6,866 nt of DNA, taken from the NCBI RefSeq assembly GCF_001875655.1, contig NZ_MKEQ01000004.1, forward strand, positions 11,684 through 18,549, read 5' to 3'. The stretch's first letter is position 1. Each line of letters opens with the position of its first letter. This document shows, one piece after another, positions 4,669 through 6,866 of this stretch. The position numbers and the translations under genes are program-made. The notes under the pieces are model-generated. The model had not been told where the DNA came from, made no database searches, and saw only the letters and a program-made list of their open reading frames with translations. This DNA comes from Enterobacter hormaechei ATCC 49162. GTDB taxonomy: Bacteria > Pseudomonadota > Gammaproteobacteria > Enterobacterales > Enterobacteriaceae.

Positions 4669-6866
4669 ATGGAACAGTTCAAGAAGAAGAGACTGCCTCT
4701 CCTGATTGCAGGTGCTGGCGGTAAGAAAAGCAGTGGCTCCAGCCGCACGCCGGTTGAAGCCGACGATACCGTAAACTCGCGTGCTATGGCGTCCATCCTC
4801 GACCTGCTCGGGGAGGGTGTCATTGGCGGGCTGGTGGATGGCGCAAAGTCGATCTTCGTTGATGACCTGCCAATCCTGAACGAAGACGGATCTCCAAACT
4901 TTAGCGGTATCACCTGGGACTTCCGCGATGGCTCACAAGACCAGACGCCGATGTCCGGGTTCGATTTCGTTGAAACGCCGAAGTCAGTCAACATCCAGCT
5001 GAAAAGAATGCACGACGTTACGATTGCCATCGATAACGATGAGGCAGACCGTGTCCGCGTCATTCTGAAGTTCCCGTCTCTGCGTAGCATTGACAAAAAG
5101 ACCGGTGATACCAACGGTACGACCGTGAAGTACAAATTCCAGATTGCCAATGGCGATAATGCCTTCAAGGACGCCATTGCAGAAGGGGAGAGCACTTCCG
5201 AAATTACGCTGACGGCAAAAAAGACGGGCGTCTACTACCGCAGCTATGAACTAAAACTGCCCAAGCCAGGCCGTGCCTACAAGGTTCGCGTGCTTCGTCT
5301 GACCGATGACAGCAACACTCAGTACATCTTTAACGATACGTGGGTGGACTCTGTCGGTGAGATCGTCGATACGCCGATGAACTACCCGAACTCCGCGCTG
5401 GTCGGCCTCAAGGTCAACTCAGAGCAGTTCGGCAGCTCGATGCCGTCTCGTTCGTATCTGGTGCGTGGTCTGAAGATCCGCGTCCCGTCCAACTACGACG
5501 AACACACAAACACCTATATCGGCGTATGGGATGGCACATTCAAGCTGTTGTCATCTTCCAACCCTGCCTGGATTCTCTTCGACCTGCTTACCAACGCTCG
5601 TTATGGCCTGGGGCAGTACGTTTCTGAGTCCATGATTGACCTCGGGCAGATTTACCAGATTGGCCGCTACTGCGATGAAGAAATTGACAATGGCTTCGGG
5701 GGTAAAGAGAAGCGCTTCGCTATCAACACCCAGATCACCAGCCGTCAGGATGCGTACCGACTGATTCAGGATATCGCTGGCGCCTTCCGCGGTATGGTCT
5801 TCTGGGCTGGCGGCATGGTTAACGTCATGCAGGATAGCCCGTCAGATCCGGTCATGATGTTCACCAACGCGAACGTCAAAGACGGCATGTTCAGCTACAA
5901 GGGATCTGCGCGTAAAGACCGTCCGTCAGTTGCTCTTGTGACCTACAACAACAAGGAAGACGGCTACAAGCAGAACATCGAGTACGTCGAAGACCAGGAG
6001 GCGATGCGTCGTTATGGCGAGCGCAAAACCGAAGTGGTTGCGTTCGGCTGTACCAGCCGTGGCCAGGCGCATCGTGTCGGTCTGTGGCTGCTGTATACCG
6101 CACGCATGGAGTCCGACGTTATCAGCTTTACGGCAGGGCTGGATGCTTCCTTCCTGATGCCGGGCGAAACGGTGCTGATTCAGAACAAATACCGTGCTGG
6201 TAAACGCAACTCTGGCCGCATTGTGGCGTTCACAAAGAACAGCATCACTCTCGACGCACCGGTTACGCTGAATAAGGCTGGTAGCTACATCCGGATCTTG
6301 AATCAGGAAGGCGAAATCGTTGAGCGCGATATTCTTGAGACCGGGGAAGACATTACCAAAGTAACCTTCTCCAAAGCGCTCAATTCCGGTGATATGCCGG
6401 TTATGAATGGCGTCTGGACGATTACCGAGCCAGATCTGGAGCCAATGCGCGTGCGTGTTATCAACGTTGCCCAGGGCGAGGCTCAGGGGACGTTTGACGT
6501 TACCGTTGTCCAAAATAACGCATCGAAGTACGAAGCCATCGACAACGGCGCGACGCTGATCCCCGAGAACAACACCGTTCTCGACCCGACTTATTCGAAG
6601 CCGACCAACCTGCAGGTGACGGAAGGGACGTATATCTCCAGTCCGGGCAACCTCTCAATCAAGCTCGTTGCCACCTGGGAAGGTAAGTCTGCGGAATATT
6701 GGATCAGCTGGCGTCGTTCCGATGAGAACAACGTCTCTAACTGGCAGTCCGCACGCGTTACCGAAGAGCAGTTCGAGATACTCAATATTGCCGAGAATGG
6801 CCAATACGACATTCAGCCTCTATGCGGTTTCGTTCAGCGGCAAGAAGACGGACATCATCAGTACCG
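4669..6866 (+). CDS. J: Host specificity / central tail fibre protein, lambda gpJ-like, 5' part, with probable frameshift
   Basis: Receptor-binding tip protein; in lambda the C-terminus of J contacts LamB and the N-terminal portion forms the tail tip core. About 732 codons are visible and the gene runs off the window; lambda J has 1132. After a basic N-terminus (MEQFKKKRLPLL) comes SILDLLGEGVIGGLVDGAKS, matching the N-terminal block of J. Other strong matches are SALVGLKVNSEQFGS (242-256), VPSNY (272-276), IGVWDGTFK (284-292), and AFGCTSRGQAHRVGLWL (458-474), typical of the phage tail tip (PF13550-like) region. From about residue 645 the sequence resembles a fibronectin type III domain. The receptor-specific C-terminus is outside the window, so the host receptor cannot be predicted. 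Near 6817 the expected J sequence moves to another frame (see the separate entry). It follows I by 21 bases. Confidence 0.93.
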   Translation, partial: MEQFKKKRLPLLIAGAGGKKSSGSSRTPVEADDTVNSRAMASILDLLGEGVIGGLVDGAKSIFVDDLPILNEDGSPNFSGITWDFRDGSQDQTPMSGFDFVETPKSVNIQLKRMHDVTIAIDNDEADRVRVILKFPSLRSIDKKTGDTNGTTVKYKFQIANGDNAFKDAIAEGESTSEITLTAKKTGVYYRSYELKLPKPGRAYKVRVLRLTDDSNTQYIFNDTWVDSVGEIVDTPMNYPNSALVGLKVNSEQFGSSMPSRSYLVRGLKIRVPSNYDEHTNTYIGVWDGTFKLLSSSNPAWILFDLLTNARYGLGQYVSESMIDLGQIYQIGRYCDEEIDNGFGGKEKRFAINTQITSRQDAYRLIQDIAGAFRGMVFWAGGMVNVMQDSPSDPVMMFTNANVKDGMFSYKGSARKDRPSVALVTYNNKEDGYKQNIEYVEDQEAMRRYGERKTEVVAFGCTSRGQAHRVGLWLLYTARMESDVISFTAGLDASFLMPGETVLIQNKYRAGKRNSGRIVAFTKNSITLDAPVTLNKAGSYIRILNQEGEIVERDILETGEDITKVTFSKALNSGDMPVMNGVWTITEPDLEPMRVRVINVAQGEAQGTFDVTVVQNNASKYEAIDNGATLIPENNTVLDPTYSKPTNLQVTEGTYISSPGNLSIKLVATWEGKSAEYWISWRRSDENNVSNWQSARVTEEQFEILNIAENGQYDIQPLCGFVQRQEDGHHQY
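6814..6866 (+). other. Probable +1 base frameshift in J
   Basis: The J frame reads ENGQYDIQ up to base 6816, then PLCGFVQRQEDGHHQY, which looks unlike any J protein. If one C of the CC at 6817-6818 is dropped, the reading becomes LYAVSFSGKKTDIIST, a natural continuation of a fibronectin type III last strand (YDIQLYAVSFSG) and of J homologues. That second frame stays open to the window end. Neither frame shows a stop before the edge, so the fate of the original frame is not visible. It could be a sequencing or assembly error, a real inactivating mutation, or, less likely, a programmed event. Confidence 0.75.

Noticed and set aside
4644..5195. Minus-strand open frame of 183 codons opposite the start of J
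   Set aside because: Antisense shadow of the conserved J N-terminal region; low-complexity Ser/Pro composition and no recognisable domain.
5926..6513. Minus-strand open frame of 195 codons opposite J
   Set aside because: It mirrors the codon bias of J, has no homologue I recognise, and the + strand frame is clearly a J protein.
1..6866. CRISPR arrays, tRNA genes, insertion sequences, defence genes or att sites
   Set aside because: No regularly spaced repeats, cloverleaf-like segments, transposase motifs or terminal inverted repeats were seen; nearly all bases are accounted for by tail genes.

Overview
The window is the distal tail module of a lambda-like, long non-contractile-tailed phage (siphovirus morphology) or prophage. 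All genes are on the + strand. The proteins most resemble tail proteins of phages and prophages of enteric Gammaproteobacteria, so an Enterobacteriaceae-type host is likely. The sequence alone cannot say whether this is a free phage or an integrated prophage, since no integrase, att site or host gene is visible.

Layout from left to right: the 3' part of the tape measure gene (H-like, 1-2117, beginning before the window); a 41-base gap holding two back-to-back hairpins, the second with the M ribosome binding site in its loop; M-like minor tail protein (2159-2494); an unusual 89-base AT-rich gap (2495-2583) with a promoter-like sequence, an AT-rich stem-loop and a terminator-like hairpin; L-like tail tip protein (2584-3282) with four conserved-type cysteines; K-like dual-domain JAMM plus NlpC/P60 protein (3275-4063); I-like tail assembly protein (GTG start, 4060-4647); and the 5' part of a J-like central tail fibre / host specificity gene (4669 to the window end). 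The order H-M-L-K-I-J is exactly that of phage lambda. L/K and K/I overlap, while J has its own ribosome binding site after tandem stop codons.

Functionally, in lambda J, I, L and K begin assembly of the tail tip, the tape measure sets tail length on that base, M closes the tip/tube junction, and J contacts the host receptor. The same roles are inferred here from homology.

The gene content is ordinary and I see no undescribed defence or mobile system. The points worth a second look are small-scale: a probable one-base frameshift in J near 6817, where the expected protein continues in another reading frame to the window end; the M-L gap, which looks like a mini transcription unit or the scar of a lost accessory gene; and the hairpin-displayed ribosome binding site of M. 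There is no gene-free stretch over 300 bases.
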